Shown: positions 44,492 through 52,451 of the stretch, one piece after another
How positions within the stretch are numbered: the first letter of the stretch is position 1
How the letters are laid out: each line of letters begins with the position of its first letter
NCBI GenBank assembly: GCA_963796675.1
Contig: CAWCMS010000013.1
Span: forward strand, 62,001-126,000
Source: CAWCDJ01 sp963796675
Lineage (GTDB): Bacteria > Acidobacteriota > Terriglobia > Bryobacterales > Bryobacteraceae
Direction of reading: 5' to 3'
DNA length: 64,000 bases
Program-made: the position numbers and the translations under genes
The notes under the pieces: model-generated
Told to the model about the DNA's origin: nothing
Seen by the model: the letters and a program-made list of their open reading frames with translations, nothing else
The model's database searches: none

Positions 44492-45072
44492 GCGAGCGGC
44501 TGGTAGTAGCGCTCGCCCGCGCAGGCACGGCACAGCGTCCGGCCCTCGCGGACCACTTCGCGGCGGAAGTTCACGCGTTCGCCGCACTCCTGGCAGGTGA
44601 CCAGCGGCGCCTTGTAGCCCGGCAGGTCTTCGGGCGTGATCGAAACCCGCACCCACTGTGTGGTGAACAACTCTTCGTCAGGCATTTCGCGATAGGCAGC
44701 CATCTGCTGGCGATTGCGACTTTCGATTTCCGGGTGCAGTTGGCGCGCGCGGTCCTTGGCGGATTCGCGCGCGGCCACGCGAACGGCGCGGCCATCGCGC
44801 AGATCGCAGAAAGTGGCCGCAACTTTTCCGAAGTCGCGGAACTTGAGCGCCCGCTTGCCAAGACGGCAGCCGGTGACGACCGGAATCGCGTCGGTTGCGC
44901 AGCGGTCGATCTCGACATAGCTGACCAGCCGCTTACGATCGGCGCCTTCGGGATTTTCGATGCCGAGCAACCGCACGCCGTAGAGCGCCATCCGCAGGCC
45001 GAGAATCTGGCCGGCACATAAGTGGCCATGGGCCCGCTCCGCGAGGATTTCGTATTCGGCCAGCGATTTCAC
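44488..45072 (-). CDS. FmdE-family protein with C-terminal zinc ribbon
   Basis: A 194-aa member of the formylmethanofuran dehydrogenase subunit E family (FmdE). The N-terminal part has the family site RAHGHLCAGQILGLRMALYG and YVEIDRCATDAIPVVTGCRL then GKR; the end has a two-knuckle zinc ribbon, CQECGERVNF ... CRACAGERYY. In bacteria without methanofuran pathways, FmdE proteins often sit near molybdopterin or molybdate genes, and here it follows ModC with a four-base overlap. It may handle metal or molybdenum cofactor; that is inferred from context. Confidence 0.8.
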   Translation of the reverse strand: MKSLAEYEILAERAHGHLCAGQILGLRMALYGVRLLGIENPEGADRKRLVSYVEIDRCATDAIPVVTGCRLGKRALKFRDFGKVAATFCDLRDGRAVRVAARESAKDRARQLHPEIESRNRQQMAAYREMPDEELFTTQWVRVSITPEDLPGYKAPLVTCQECGERVNFRREVVREGRTLCRACAGERYYQPLA

Positions 45073-46097
45073 AGGATTTTCAGGACTTCGGGCGGAAATT
45101 CCACCTGCCAGCTCTTATTATCCTTCGCACGCGCATACGCGGCCAAAGGCAGGTCGGTGACGATGCCTTTATCGAACTCCAACCGTACGGTTTGCGACCT
45201 CATGGAGGTTTTGACCAGGCGGAGGCGGATGGAGTTCAGCGGGGATGGAGCGTCACCCGCGTGCACGCGCAGGTCGCCGGGATAAATGCCGATAGAGATG
45301 CGGTCGCCGCGGAAATGGCCGGGGATGTAGGGGCCGGCGAGTTCGAAGCCGTCGAACTGCAGGCGGCTGGTGTGGCGGCCGGGGTCGAGCGCGACGATTT
45401 CAGCCTCGAAAACGTTCGCGATGCCGAGCAGGCGGGCGGCGTCGACGGAATCCGGCGCGTCGAGGACCTCGCGGGGAGCGCCGCGCTGCAGGATGCGTCC
45501 GCGATCGAGCAGCACGAGCGTGGACGCGGCCGTGCAGCAGAGGTCGAGATTCGCGGCGACCAGGACGATTGGAGCGGGCGAAGCGGCACGGATGGCGTCG
45601 AGAAGCTTGTCGTTCCATTCGCGCTGGTCGAGCAGGATCAGGCGCGGCTCGGCCAGCAGCATACGCGCCACCTCGCCGCGCAGTTGCTGATCGGGCGCGA
45701 GGAGGTGCGGCAGGGAGCCGGCGACCGCGGTCAACTCGAAGCGCTCCAGCATTTCCGCCACGCGGCGGTGGCGCTCCAGGCGCGCGAAATGCCGGGCGGC
45801 GAAGGCCAGGTTGCGCTCGAGCGTGAAGTGCGGAAAGAGCGACTCTTTCGCCGGGATGTATCCGCAGCGGCGCGCTTGCGGCGGTACATCGACGTGCGCG
45901 GCGGCGTCGAACAGGATGCGGTCTTCGAGCAGGATGCGGCCGGAATCGGGCGTGGCGAGCCCGGCGAGAAGCTCGAGAAGCAGCGTCTTTCCGGCGCCGC
46001 CGGGACCGTAGATGGCGGTAATCCCGGAGGCAACCGGGAGTTCCAGGTCCATGGAGAACGCGGGCGGAATTTTCTTGCCGAGGCGCGCCTGGGTCAT
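45069..46097 (-). CDS. ModC-like ABC protein with degenerate ATPase motifs
   Basis: A 342-aa protein with the layout of ModC: ABC domain (1-220) and a C-terminal TOBE/molybdate-binding-like part (ISIGIYPGDLRVHAGDAPSP). Walker A is good (GPGGAGKTLLLELLAGL) and the Walker B Asp is kept (LILLDQREW). But the Q-loop Gln is lost (YIPAKESLFPH for the usual FQ), the LSGGQ signature is replaced by QQLRGEVARM, the catalytic Glu after Walker B is Gln, and the switch His is missing (VLVAANLDLCC for VTHD). It can probably bind ATP but not hydrolyse it normally. The start ATG overlaps the modB stop. Confidence 0.75.
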   Translation of the reverse strand: MTQARLGKKIPPAFSMDLELPVASGITAIYGPGGAGKTLLLELLAGLATPDSGRILLEDRILFDAAAHVDVPPQARRCGYIPAKESLFPHFTLERNLAFAARHFARLERHRRVAEMLERFELTAVAGSLPHLLAPDQQLRGEVARMLLAEPRLILLDQREWNDKLLDAIRAASPAPIVLVAANLDLCCTAASTLVLLDRGRILQRGAPREVLDAPDSVDAARLLGIANVFEAEIVALDPGRHTSRLQFDGFELAGPYIPGHFRGDRISIGIYPGDLRVHAGDAPSPLNSIRLRLVKTSMRSQTVRLEFDKGIVTDLPLAAYARAKDNKSWQVEFPPEVLKIL

Positions 46098-46537
46098 ACG
46101 CGCGTGTACCAGGCGATGGCCGTGACCATCGCAAACTCGGAGGCCACCCGGGCGAAGGAGATGCCCGCGGCCGCCAGGATCGGCTTCGCCGCCACCGGCA
46201 GGCAGACGCGCCAGAAGACCCGCCATTCGGAAGCCCCCAGGGTGCGGGCGGCAGCCGGGAACTGAGGCCCGGCGGCGGCGAAGGCCACGCGGGCGCCGCG
46301 CCCCAGGAAGGCGGTGCCGTGTATCGCGCCCGCGGCCGCCGCCAGTTGCCAGGTGAAGTGCGGCGCCAGAAAATACGCGCAGACGATGGTCGGCGGCAGC
46401 ACCAGGGGCAGCGAGACCAACACGGCACCGCGCGGCCGCGTGTGCACCAGGTAGCCGAGCCAGACCCCGAGCGCCAGTGACACCGCCGTGGCGGCCGAAG
46501 CCACGCGCAGACTGAGCCAAAGCAGATCGGGGGGCAT
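46094..46537 (-). CDS. Shortened ModB-like ABC permease
   Basis: A 147-aa membrane protein that matches ModB, the molybdate channel, in LPLVLPPTIVCAYFL and in the ATPase-docking loop AARTLGASEWRVFWRVCLPV. Typical ModB has about 225 residues; this one lacks some 25 internal residues and ends right after the fourth or fifth helix (ARVASEFAMVTAIAWYTRV), without the last helix. Its stop is set by an ATGA overlap with the ModC-like start, which argues against a random frameshift. No ModA binding protein is encoded next to it. Paired with the degenerate ModC, it is probably repurposed or decaying. Confidence 0.7.
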   Translation of the reverse strand: MPPDLLWLSLRVASAATAVSLALGVWLGYLVHTRPRGAVLVSLPLVLPPTIVCAYFLAPHFTWQLAAAAGAIHGTAFLGRGARVAFAAAGPQFPAAARTLGASEWRVFWRVCLPVAAKPILAAAGISFARVASEFAMVTAIAWYTRV

Positions 46538-46549
46538 GCGGGATCTCTA

Positions 46550-47896
46550 TTATAGCGGCCGGAATCGAGCGCTGAAGTGGCGCAGGAAAGGCGGCTGCTC
46601 TACGATCTCCATACCGCGGATCTGCTGCTTGCGGGCATTCACTTCGAGGATCGCTTCCACCACGTAATCGATGTGGCTTTGGGTATAGACGCGCCGTGGA
46701 ATGGCCAGCCGCAGCAGCTCGTGACGGGCCGCTTCGCCGAACATCACCGAACCGATCTCCACCGAGCGGATTCCGGCATGGCGGTACAGCTCCACCGCCA
46801 GAGCCTGCCCGGGAAACTGCGCTGCCGGAATGTGCGGCAGCATGCGGGCGGCATCGATGTAGATGGCATGGCCTCCCGGCGGCTCCACGATGGGCACGCC
46901 GTTGTCGGCGATGTGCCGGCCCAGGTAGCCGGTGGAAACAATGCGGTAGCGCAGGTAATCGGGGTCGAGCACCTCACCGAGGCCGGTTGCGATCGCGTCG
47001 AGGTCGCGGCCGGCGAGGCCGCCGTAGGTGGGAAAGCCTTCGGTCAGGATGAGCAGGTTGGTTTCCTGCTGGGCCACGCGGTCGTCATTCGAGCAGAGCA
47101 GGCCGCCGATGTTGGCGAAGGCATCTTTCTTGGCGGAAAACGTGCAGCCATCGGCTAGCGAGAAAATCTTCTGTGCGATCTGCTTCGGCGTCCAGGAGGC
47201 GTACCCGGGCTCGCGTTCACGGATGAACCAGGCGTTTTCGGCAAAACGGCAGGCGTCCAGGTAGAACGGGATGCCGGCGCGGCGGCAGACATCGCGCACG
47301 GCCTCGATGTTGGCCATCGAGACCGGCTGCCCTCCGCCCGAGTTGTTGGTGATGGTTAGCATCACCAGCGGGATCCTGGCGGCGCCCTCTTCGGCGATCA
47401 GGCGTTCGAGCGCGGCCACGTCCATATTGCCTTTGAAATCGAGTCGAAGCTGGGTGTCGGCGGCTTCCGGCAGGGGCAGGTCGACGGCGCGCGCTCCGGT
47501 GAATTCGATGTTGGCGCGGGTGGTGTCGAAGTGCGTGTTGGAGGGTACGACGTGGCCCGGCTTGCACATGACGGTGAACAGGATGCGCTCGGCGGCGCGG
47601 CCCTGGTGGGTGGGGATCATGTGGCGGAAACCGGTGAGGTCGTCAGCCGCGCGCTTGAGACGGAAGAAGCTCTCGCTGCCGGCATAGGATTCGTCGCCGC
47701 GCATGATGGCCGCCCACTGCTCGGTAGACATGGCGCTGGTGCCCGAATCGGTGAGGAGATCGATCAGGATGTTGCGGGCTTCGATGAGGAAGAGATTGTA
47801 GCCGGCCTGTTCCAGGTAGCTCTGGCGCTCTTCCGGGGTCGTCTGGCGCAGCGGCTCCACGCTCTTGATCCGGAACGGCTCGATGATAGTGCGCAC
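46550..47896 (-). CDS. Tryptophanase / tyrosine phenol-lyase family enzyme
   Basis: A 448-aa PLP enzyme of the beta-eliminating lyase family, near the usual 456-471 aa. It starts with EPFRIKSVEPLRQTTPEERQ, has IDLLTDSGTSAMSTEQWAAI, the substrate region IPTHQGRAAERILF, the PLP Asp in FYLDACRFAENAWF, the PLP Lys in CTFSAKKDAFANIGG, and the C-terminal RLAIPRRVYTQSH. It splits Trp to indole or Tyr to phenol, giving pyruvate and ammonia. The PLP-Lys motif SAKKD and overall spacing look closer to tyrosine phenol-lyase, but I cannot settle substrate choice by eye. Its stop is 12 bases before modB. Confidence 0.82.
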   Translation of the reverse strand: MRTIIEPFRIKSVEPLRQTTPEERQSYLEQAGYNLFLIEARNILIDLLTDSGTSAMSTEQWAAIMRGDESYAGSESFFRLKRAADDLTGFRHMIPTHQGRAAERILFTVMCKPGHVVPSNTHFDTTRANIEFTGARAVDLPLPEAADTQLRLDFKGNMDVAALERLIAEEGAARIPLVMLTITNNSGGGQPVSMANIEAVRDVCRRAGIPFYLDACRFAENAWFIREREPGYASWTPKQIAQKIFSLADGCTFSAKKDAFANIGGLLCSNDDRVAQQETNLLILTEGFPTYGGLAGRDLDAIATGLGEVLDPDYLRYRIVSTGYLGRHIADNGVPIVEPPGGHAIYIDAARMLPHIPAAQFPGQALAVELYRHAGIRSVEIGSVMFGEAARHELLRLAIPRRVYTQSHIDYVVEAILEVNARKQQIRGMEIVEQPPFLRHFSARFRPL

Positions 47897-47925
47897 GTGG
47901 CGATTATCGCACCCGGCGCTCTTCC

Positions 47926-49149
47926 CTAATGGCGGGTCTGGTGGCGGGAAGATTCCCAGCGCGAAACCAGCAGGTCGATCACGTTCAGCCAGGCCGTATC
48001 GGGACGCTCGAGCTTACGGTAGAGAGCCACGTAATCCGGCCGGTTCATCCCCATGCCGGCGAAGGCCAGGAAGTAGACGCTATCGTTGGGAAAGTCGGCG
48101 ACCTGCTCCCGCGAAAGCCTTCGCGGGTCGGAGAGGACCGGATCGAGCGCATCGATCGCCGTGGCGAGTGTGGTGCCGTTCTTCGCGCGAAGATTCCAGA
48201 GATTGACTCCGCGCACCTGGGCGATCCGGCACAAGGTGGCGATGGCCCCGAGGTTGGAAATCTCCGAGCGTACGCGCGATTCATCCTTCTGGGCGGCGGC
48301 TTCCGCCTTCAGCTGGTGGGGAAAAATGCGGTCGCGGTAGAGCTGGAAGGCTGCCTGGGCCTCGCGATCATTGTCGACAAAAGTGGCCACGGCCGCGGCC
48401 TGCGCGGCCCACCACGATGCGTGGTCGTTCCCGCTGGCCCGATCCTCTTCGCCGGCCGCGCTGTGGGTCAGCCAGCGCAGGTACTCTTCGAACCACTTTC
48501 GCACGGCAGCCTGGTCCTTCTCGCTCCACGCGTCGGTTTGCGAGAGAAACTCCATGCCCTGGATGGCGCGAATGAAGGCGCGCCCGTCCAGCGCTCCCCC
48601 CTGTCCGCCGTTGACGCCGCGGATGTTCTGAGCATGCTCCATGTCCGGGTTCATACGGGTCTTGGGATCGAGAAACCAGGTCCGGATGATCCGGGCGGCG
48701 CGGTGGCCGTAGTGCGAATCGTCGAAGAAAAAAGCGGCGGCACCCAAGGTGAAGACGCTGTCCACCATCTGGTTCAGGGCTGTCCGATTGGCGGTGAAAC
48801 GGCCGGGATAGGATTGACCTTCCTTACGGATGTAAGGGCCGTTCGGATTATCGGGATTGGGCCACCAGTAGGGGGCTTCGCTGTAATAGTCGTGAGGGCC
48901 GAGCTCCACATTCGCCGGGCGGTCGAAAGTGACCGCAAAGGGCCCTTCTTTCATGCGGTGGTCAGCCTCGGCACGTAGACGGCGTACGGCGTCAACCGTC
49001 CAGGCCTCCTTCCGGACGATGGCGCTCCGAATGGGCTCCGCCTCATTTTCTGAGGTCAGGGTTTTCGGAATCTCGGCGGTTTTTGCCAGCGATGCCAGCA
49101 AAATCAGAGTAACGAAACTCCTCACTATTGCGATTGTAGCGAATGGCAT
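47926..49149 (-). CDS. Alginate-lyase-family secreted protein
   Basis: A 407-aa exported protein of the alginate lyase (PF05426, PL5-like) family, an alpha/alpha toroid. Signal peptide: RSFVTLILLASLAKTAE. Family blocks are YWWPNPDNPNGPYIRKEGQS, DSVFTLGAAAFFFDDSHYGH with AARIIRTWFLDPKTRMNPDM, and GNDHASWWAAQAAAVATFVD, which occupies the place of the conserved Asn-x-His active site. Many soil homologues act on other uronans or are uncharacterised, so substrate is open. A GTG eight codons downstream is an alternative start that trims the N-terminus. Confidence 0.8.
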   Translation of the reverse strand: MPFATIAIVRSFVTLILLASLAKTAEIPKTLTSENEAEPIRSAIVRKEAWTVDAVRRLRAEADHRMKEGPFAVTFDRPANVELGPHDYYSEAPYWWPNPDNPNGPYIRKEGQSYPGRFTANRTALNQMVDSVFTLGAAAFFFDDSHYGHRAARIIRTWFLDPKTRMNPDMEHAQNIRGVNGGQGGALDGRAFIRAIQGMEFLSQTDAWSEKDQAAVRKWFEEYLRWLTHSAAGEEDRASGNDHASWWAAQAAAVATFVDNDREAQAAFQLYRDRIFPHQLKAEAAAQKDESRVRSEISNLGAIATLCRIAQVRGVNLWNLRAKNGTTLATAIDALDPVLSDPRRLSREQVADFPNDSVYFLAFAGMGMNRPDYVALYRKLERPDTAWLNVIDLLVSRWESSRHQTRH

Positions 49150-49170
49150 CAGGGAGCGAGCCGGGTGAAA

Positions 49171-50382
49171 TTAGTCGCCGAGAAACTTACCGATAGGACG
49201 CAGGCCCTTGACGTTGTCACAAACCGCTTTCAAACCGGCGGTAAGGGGAATCGCCAACAGCAGCCCCGGCGCATCCCAGAGGAAGCCCCAAAGCATGAGC
49301 GAAAACGTTACCACCAGGGGGTTCAGGTGTACGCGCGAGCCCACCACTTTCGGATACAGCAGGTTCAGAGCAATCAGGTGCAGGAGCGCCACCGACACTA
49401 CCACCAGGACATAGGTCGAAAACTGGTTGATGGTGAGAGCGGCGAACAAAGGCGGCACCATGGCGAGGGGCAGCCCAACGTACGGGACCAGACTGAGAAA
49501 GCCGCTGAGCGGCCCGACGAACAGCGGAAACGGAAGCCGCATCAGCCAGAACAGCAGCGAGCTCAAGAACGCCAGGAGCAATCCGAGGATGAAATTGCCC
49601 ACGACGAACGCGCGCACCATTTCGGCCACGCCCTGCAGGCTGCGCGCGGCCACGGTGCGGTCTTCCCCATGGAAGAACTGGAGGAAGCTGCGGTTGATGT
49701 GGTCCCGCCAACTGAGCATGAAATAGACCAGAAACGGGACGAACGACGCCATCAGCAGGATCTGATAGAAGGTGGCCAGACGCGAGGAAAGGTAATCGCC
49801 GATCGGCGTACTCTCTTCGTGAATGCGGACCTCAGGGATAATGGCAGGAGCTCCCGGTGTACGCGGTGCGGGAGCCGGCGGAGCGACTGGCGCCGACTTG
49901 CGGTTGCGGCGGCGCGATTGCTGTTCGGCCAATTCCTGCGCCCGCAGCCGCTCCTGTTCCTGCTCCTGCTGCCGCTGCCGCGCGGGGACCACCATCTGGT
50001 AGGTCCGCTGCTCCATCGCTTCCAGCTTCTGGCGGGTGCCGTCGATCAGGTCGCCGATGCGTTCGCCATATTTCGGTAAATCGTCATAAATTGCCGAGAA
50101 CTGCGAATAGGCGCCCAGGCCGATGACATACAGGAGCAGCAGGGCGATGCTGCAGACCACAAAGCTGGCCAGGCTGCGCGGCAGCCGTGCGCGCATCAGC
50201 AGCGCCACGAACGGTTCGAGGATGAACGCGATGGTGACGGCGACGATGGAGGTGATGAAAAAGACGCGGCCGAAGTAGAGGATGGCGATGACCACACCCG
50301 CGGCAATGATCGGCAATGCCAGGTGCCGTGCTTCCTGCACGGTCTTGGTGGTCCTGCCTGCAGGATTGAAGACTACCGCCAC
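49171..50382 (-). CDS. AI-2E family transporter
   Basis: A 403-aa polytopic protein of the AI-2E (PerM/YdiK) family. It has two N-terminal helices plus one near 70, a periplasmic coiled region, and the conserved C-terminal core LSLVPYVGLPLAMVPPLFAA and NLLYPKVVGSRVHLNPLVVT. Residues about 130-195 form an unusual linker, Gln/Glu/Arg-rich (RQRQQEQEQERLRAQELAEQ) then Ala/Pro-rich, longer than in most members. The family includes autoinducer exporters and sodium/proton antiporters, so substrate is unknown. It diverges from ruvX. Confidence 0.85.
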   Translation of the reverse strand: MAVVFNPAGRTTKTVQEARHLALPIIAAGVVIAILYFGRVFFITSIVAVTIAFILEPFVALLMRARLPRSLASFVVCSIALLLLYVIGLGAYSQFSAIYDDLPKYGERIGDLIDGTRQKLEAMEQRTYQMVVPARQRQQEQEQERLRAQELAEQQSRRRNRKSAPVAPPAPAPRTPGAPAIIPEVRIHEESTPIGDYLSSRLATFYQILLMASFVPFLVYFMLSWRDHINRSFLQFFHGEDRTVAARSLQGVAEMVRAFVVGNFILGLLLAFLSSLLFWLMRLPFPLFVGPLSGFLSLVPYVGLPLAMVPPLFAALTINQFSTYVLVVVSVALLHLIALNLLYPKVVGSRVHLNPLVVTFSLMLWGFLWDAPGLLLAIPLTAGLKAVCDNVKGLRPIGKFLGD

Positions 50383-50433
50383 GGCGCCAAAGACCCTTAG
50401 TCCGACTGTATCACGGAGGCATCTATAATGTAA

Positions 50434-50862
50434 TTGAGTTTGACCCCTGTATCTTCCCGCATATTAGCCCTGGATTTGGGCAAAAAACGGATTGGCCTCG
50501 CCATCAGCGATCCCCTGAGGATTACCGCCCAGGGTCTGCCCAACCTGGTCCGCACGAACAAACGCTCCGACCTGGCGGCGCTTGGCGAGATCATTCACGA
50601 TCGGGAAGTGAGCCTCATCCTGATGGGCAATCCGATCAATATGGGCGGCTCCGAGGGGCGGCAATCGGGCTGGGTGCGGGAGTTCGCGCAGGCGATCGAA
50701 GGGCGGCTGGGCGTCCCCGTGAAATTCTGGGACGAGCGGCTGACCTCGGTGCAAGCGGGCCGGGTGCTCCGCGAAAGCGGGATCAGCATCGAAAAGCGCG
50801 CCGCCGCGGTCGACCGGCTCTCCGCCGTGATTCTGCTGCAAAGCTACCTGGATTCCCTATGA
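50434..50862 (+). CDS. ruvX: Putative pre-16S rRNA nuclease RuvX (YqgF)
   Basis: A 142-aa RNase H-fold enzyme. Active-site strands are ILALDLGKKRIGLAISDP (catalytic Asp), LILMGNPINMGGSEG and KFWDERLTSVQAGRVL (catalytic Glu), with the final Asp in AAAVDRLSAVILLQ. It trims pre-16S rRNA 5' ends. A TTG at 50434 is the best start; no ATG lies ahead of the first strand. Its stop overlaps mltG's ATG by four bases, a common gene pair in bacteria. Confidence 0.9.
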   Translation: MSLTPVSSRILALDLGKKRIGLAISDPLRITAQGLPNLVRTNKRSDLAALGEIIHDREVSLILMGNPINMGGSEGRQSGWVREFAQAIEGRLGVPVKFWDERLTSVQAGRVLRESGISIEKRAAAVDRLSAVILLQSYLDSL

Positions 50863-51839
50863 AACTGGCACGCTGGGCGGCGGCCCTGGTTCTGCTCGCT
50901 GGCGGAGTTTTCTTTTATCGCATGTTTGCTCCGTACGCGGGTTTCGGCCAGGAGATCTTCGTCGATATCCCGCACGGCACCACGAGCCAGGGAATCGCAC
51001 GGCTAATGGCGGATTCCGGTGTGGTCCGCAGCCCGCTGGATTTCATGGCGGCGCGGGTGCTGGCGCACACGCGGGTCCTGCAGGCCGGCGAATACCGGTT
51101 TAACCGGGCGGCTACCCCAATCGAAGTGGTGAGGCGCATCGCGCGCGGCGACGTTTTCTATTACCTGCTGGTGGTGCCGGAAGGGAAGAACATGTTCGAT
51201 ATCGGCGCTGCCGCGGCACAACTGGGACTGTTTCCAGCCGACAAGTTCGTGGCTGCTGCGCACGACCCCTCGCTCATACGCGACCTGGACCCGAAGGCTC
51301 CGTCGCTCGAGGGCTACCTCTTCCCGAACACCTACCGGGTCGGCCGGCACACTACGCCCGAGATGCTCGCCCGGCAGATGACCACGAAATTCCGCGAAGT
51401 CTGGCAAGGCCTCGGGACCACGGCCGGCGTCCACGATACGGTGACGCTGGCTTCCATGGTAGAGCGCGAGGGCAAGTTGGCCGAAGAGCGGCCGGAGATC
51501 GCGGCGGTGTTCGAGAACCGGCTGCGGATCGGGATGAAGCTCGACTGCGACCCCACCACCATCTACGCCGCGATGCTGCGCAACGCCTACCGCGGCACCA
51601 TTTACCGCTCCGATCTCCAGAGCGCCGATCCGTACAACACATATCAGCACGCCGGACTACCACCCGGGCCGATCGCCAACCCCGGGCTGGCTTCGTTGCG
51701 CGCCGTGCTGGGCCCGGCGGATTCCGAGGCCCTCTACTTCGTGCTGCGGCCGGACGGTTCGGGCGGGCATCAGTTCTCGGCGACCATCGCGGAGCACGAT
51801 AAGGCCGTCGCCAAGTATCACCGTGCCAGCCACCGGTAA
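50859..51839 (+). CDS. mltG: Endolytic murein transglycosylase MltG
   Basis: A 326-aa membrane-anchored enzyme that cuts nascent glycan strands. It has one N-terminal helix (WAAALVLLAGGVFFYRMF), a LysM-like region (IPHGTTSQGIARLMADSGVV), and the YceG catalytic domain with LEGYLFPNTYRVGRHTTPEM, the catalytic Glu in LASMVEREGKLAEERPEIAA, KLDCDPTTIYA and YNTYQHAGLPPGPIANPGLA. Length is usual. It overlaps the next gene by 17 bases. Confidence 0.93.
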   Translation: MKLARWAAALVLLAGGVFFYRMFAPYAGFGQEIFVDIPHGTTSQGIARLMADSGVVRSPLDFMAARVLAHTRVLQAGEYRFNRAATPIEVVRRIARGDVFYYLLVVPEGKNMFDIGAAAAQLGLFPADKFVAAAHDPSLIRDLDPKAPSLEGYLFPNTYRVGRHTTPEMLARQMTTKFREVWQGLGTTAGVHDTVTLASMVEREGKLAEERPEIAAVFENRLRIGMKLDCDPTTIYAAMLRNAYRGTIYRSDLQSADPYNTYQHAGLPPGPIANPGLASLRAVLGPADSEALYFVLRPDGSGGHQFSATIAEHDKAVAKYHRASHR

Positions 51840-52302
51840 GTCCGTCAAGCAGAAGCTGCGCGAGTATCTGGCGGCGGAGCAGCCGGCAGCCATCACCGAA
51901 GCCGTGTGGCGCCACCTGGTAACGTTCCTGTCGCCGGTCTCCGAAAGCTATCTGCGCGACCTGCTCCGCGATACCGGGCTGCCCTTTGAGCAGCCATACG
52001 CCGGCATCCGGCAGCATACCTTCGAGGAGCTCGAGGCATCGCTGCGCGAGATGCTCGAGGTGTACACGGCGGCCGCCACGCAGGATCCGGCTCGCGCGCG
52101 CTATTGCCGCCGGCAGGTGATCGCGGCCAAGGACCGGGCGAAGTTTCTGGCCGCAAGTCCGCGCACCGCACCCGAAAAGAAGGCCGAAAAGCAGGAGATG
52201 GCCGAGTGGATGCTGGTGTGGCTGGAGAACCCGGAAGTGTTTCCAGCCTGGGTGGACGCGCGGAAGAGGCGGCTGGGTTGGTGTAGCGCGTCTGAAATTT
52301 AA
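51823..52302 (+). CDS. Hypothetical alpha-helical protein
   Basis: A 159-aa soluble protein starting at a GTG inside the end of mltG. It is almost entirely helical and charged (SVKQKLREYLAAEQPAAITE, YCRRQVIAAKDRAKFLAASP). The pattern ARARYCRRQVIAAKDRAKF, with VWLENPEVFPAWVDAR, looks conserved in acidobacterial neighbours of mltG, but I recognise no named domain. It lacks Cys clusters and signal peptide. The overlap implies co-translation with ruvX-mltG. Confidence 0.65.
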   Translation: MPATGKSVKQKLREYLAAEQPAAITEAVWRHLVTFLSPVSESYLRDLLRDTGLPFEQPYAGIRQHTFEELEASLREMLEVYTAAATQDPARARYCRRQVIAAKDRAKFLAASPRTAPEKKAEKQEMAEWMLVWLENPEVFPAWVDARKRRLGWCSASEI

Positions 52303-52310
52303 CGGATTGA

Positions 52311-52398
52311 GTGGGGCGGTCAATCTTGGCCGCAGCCGCCTTTCCAGGCGGCTGGACCCGCTGGAAAGCGGGCCCGCGGGCAGAATTGCCCGCCCCAC
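52311..52398. repeat. 88-bp palindromic element, copy 2
   Basis: Outer inverted repeat GTGGGGCGGTCAAT (52311-52324) and ATTGCCCGCCCCAC (52385-52398) with one mismatch, enclosing hairpins GCCGCC-TTTCCA-GGCGGC and CCCGCT-GGAA-AGCGGG. The length equals copy 1 at 36619-36706, the outer ends share GTGGGGC and GCCCCAC, and the inner hairpins differ in sequence yet keep pairing. It lies in the 149-base gap between two convergent genes. Confidence 0.75.
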
Positions 52399-52451
52399 AT
52401 GTTGCTGGCATAATACACATTCTGTTTGGTGCACTACACTAGAACGTTCGC

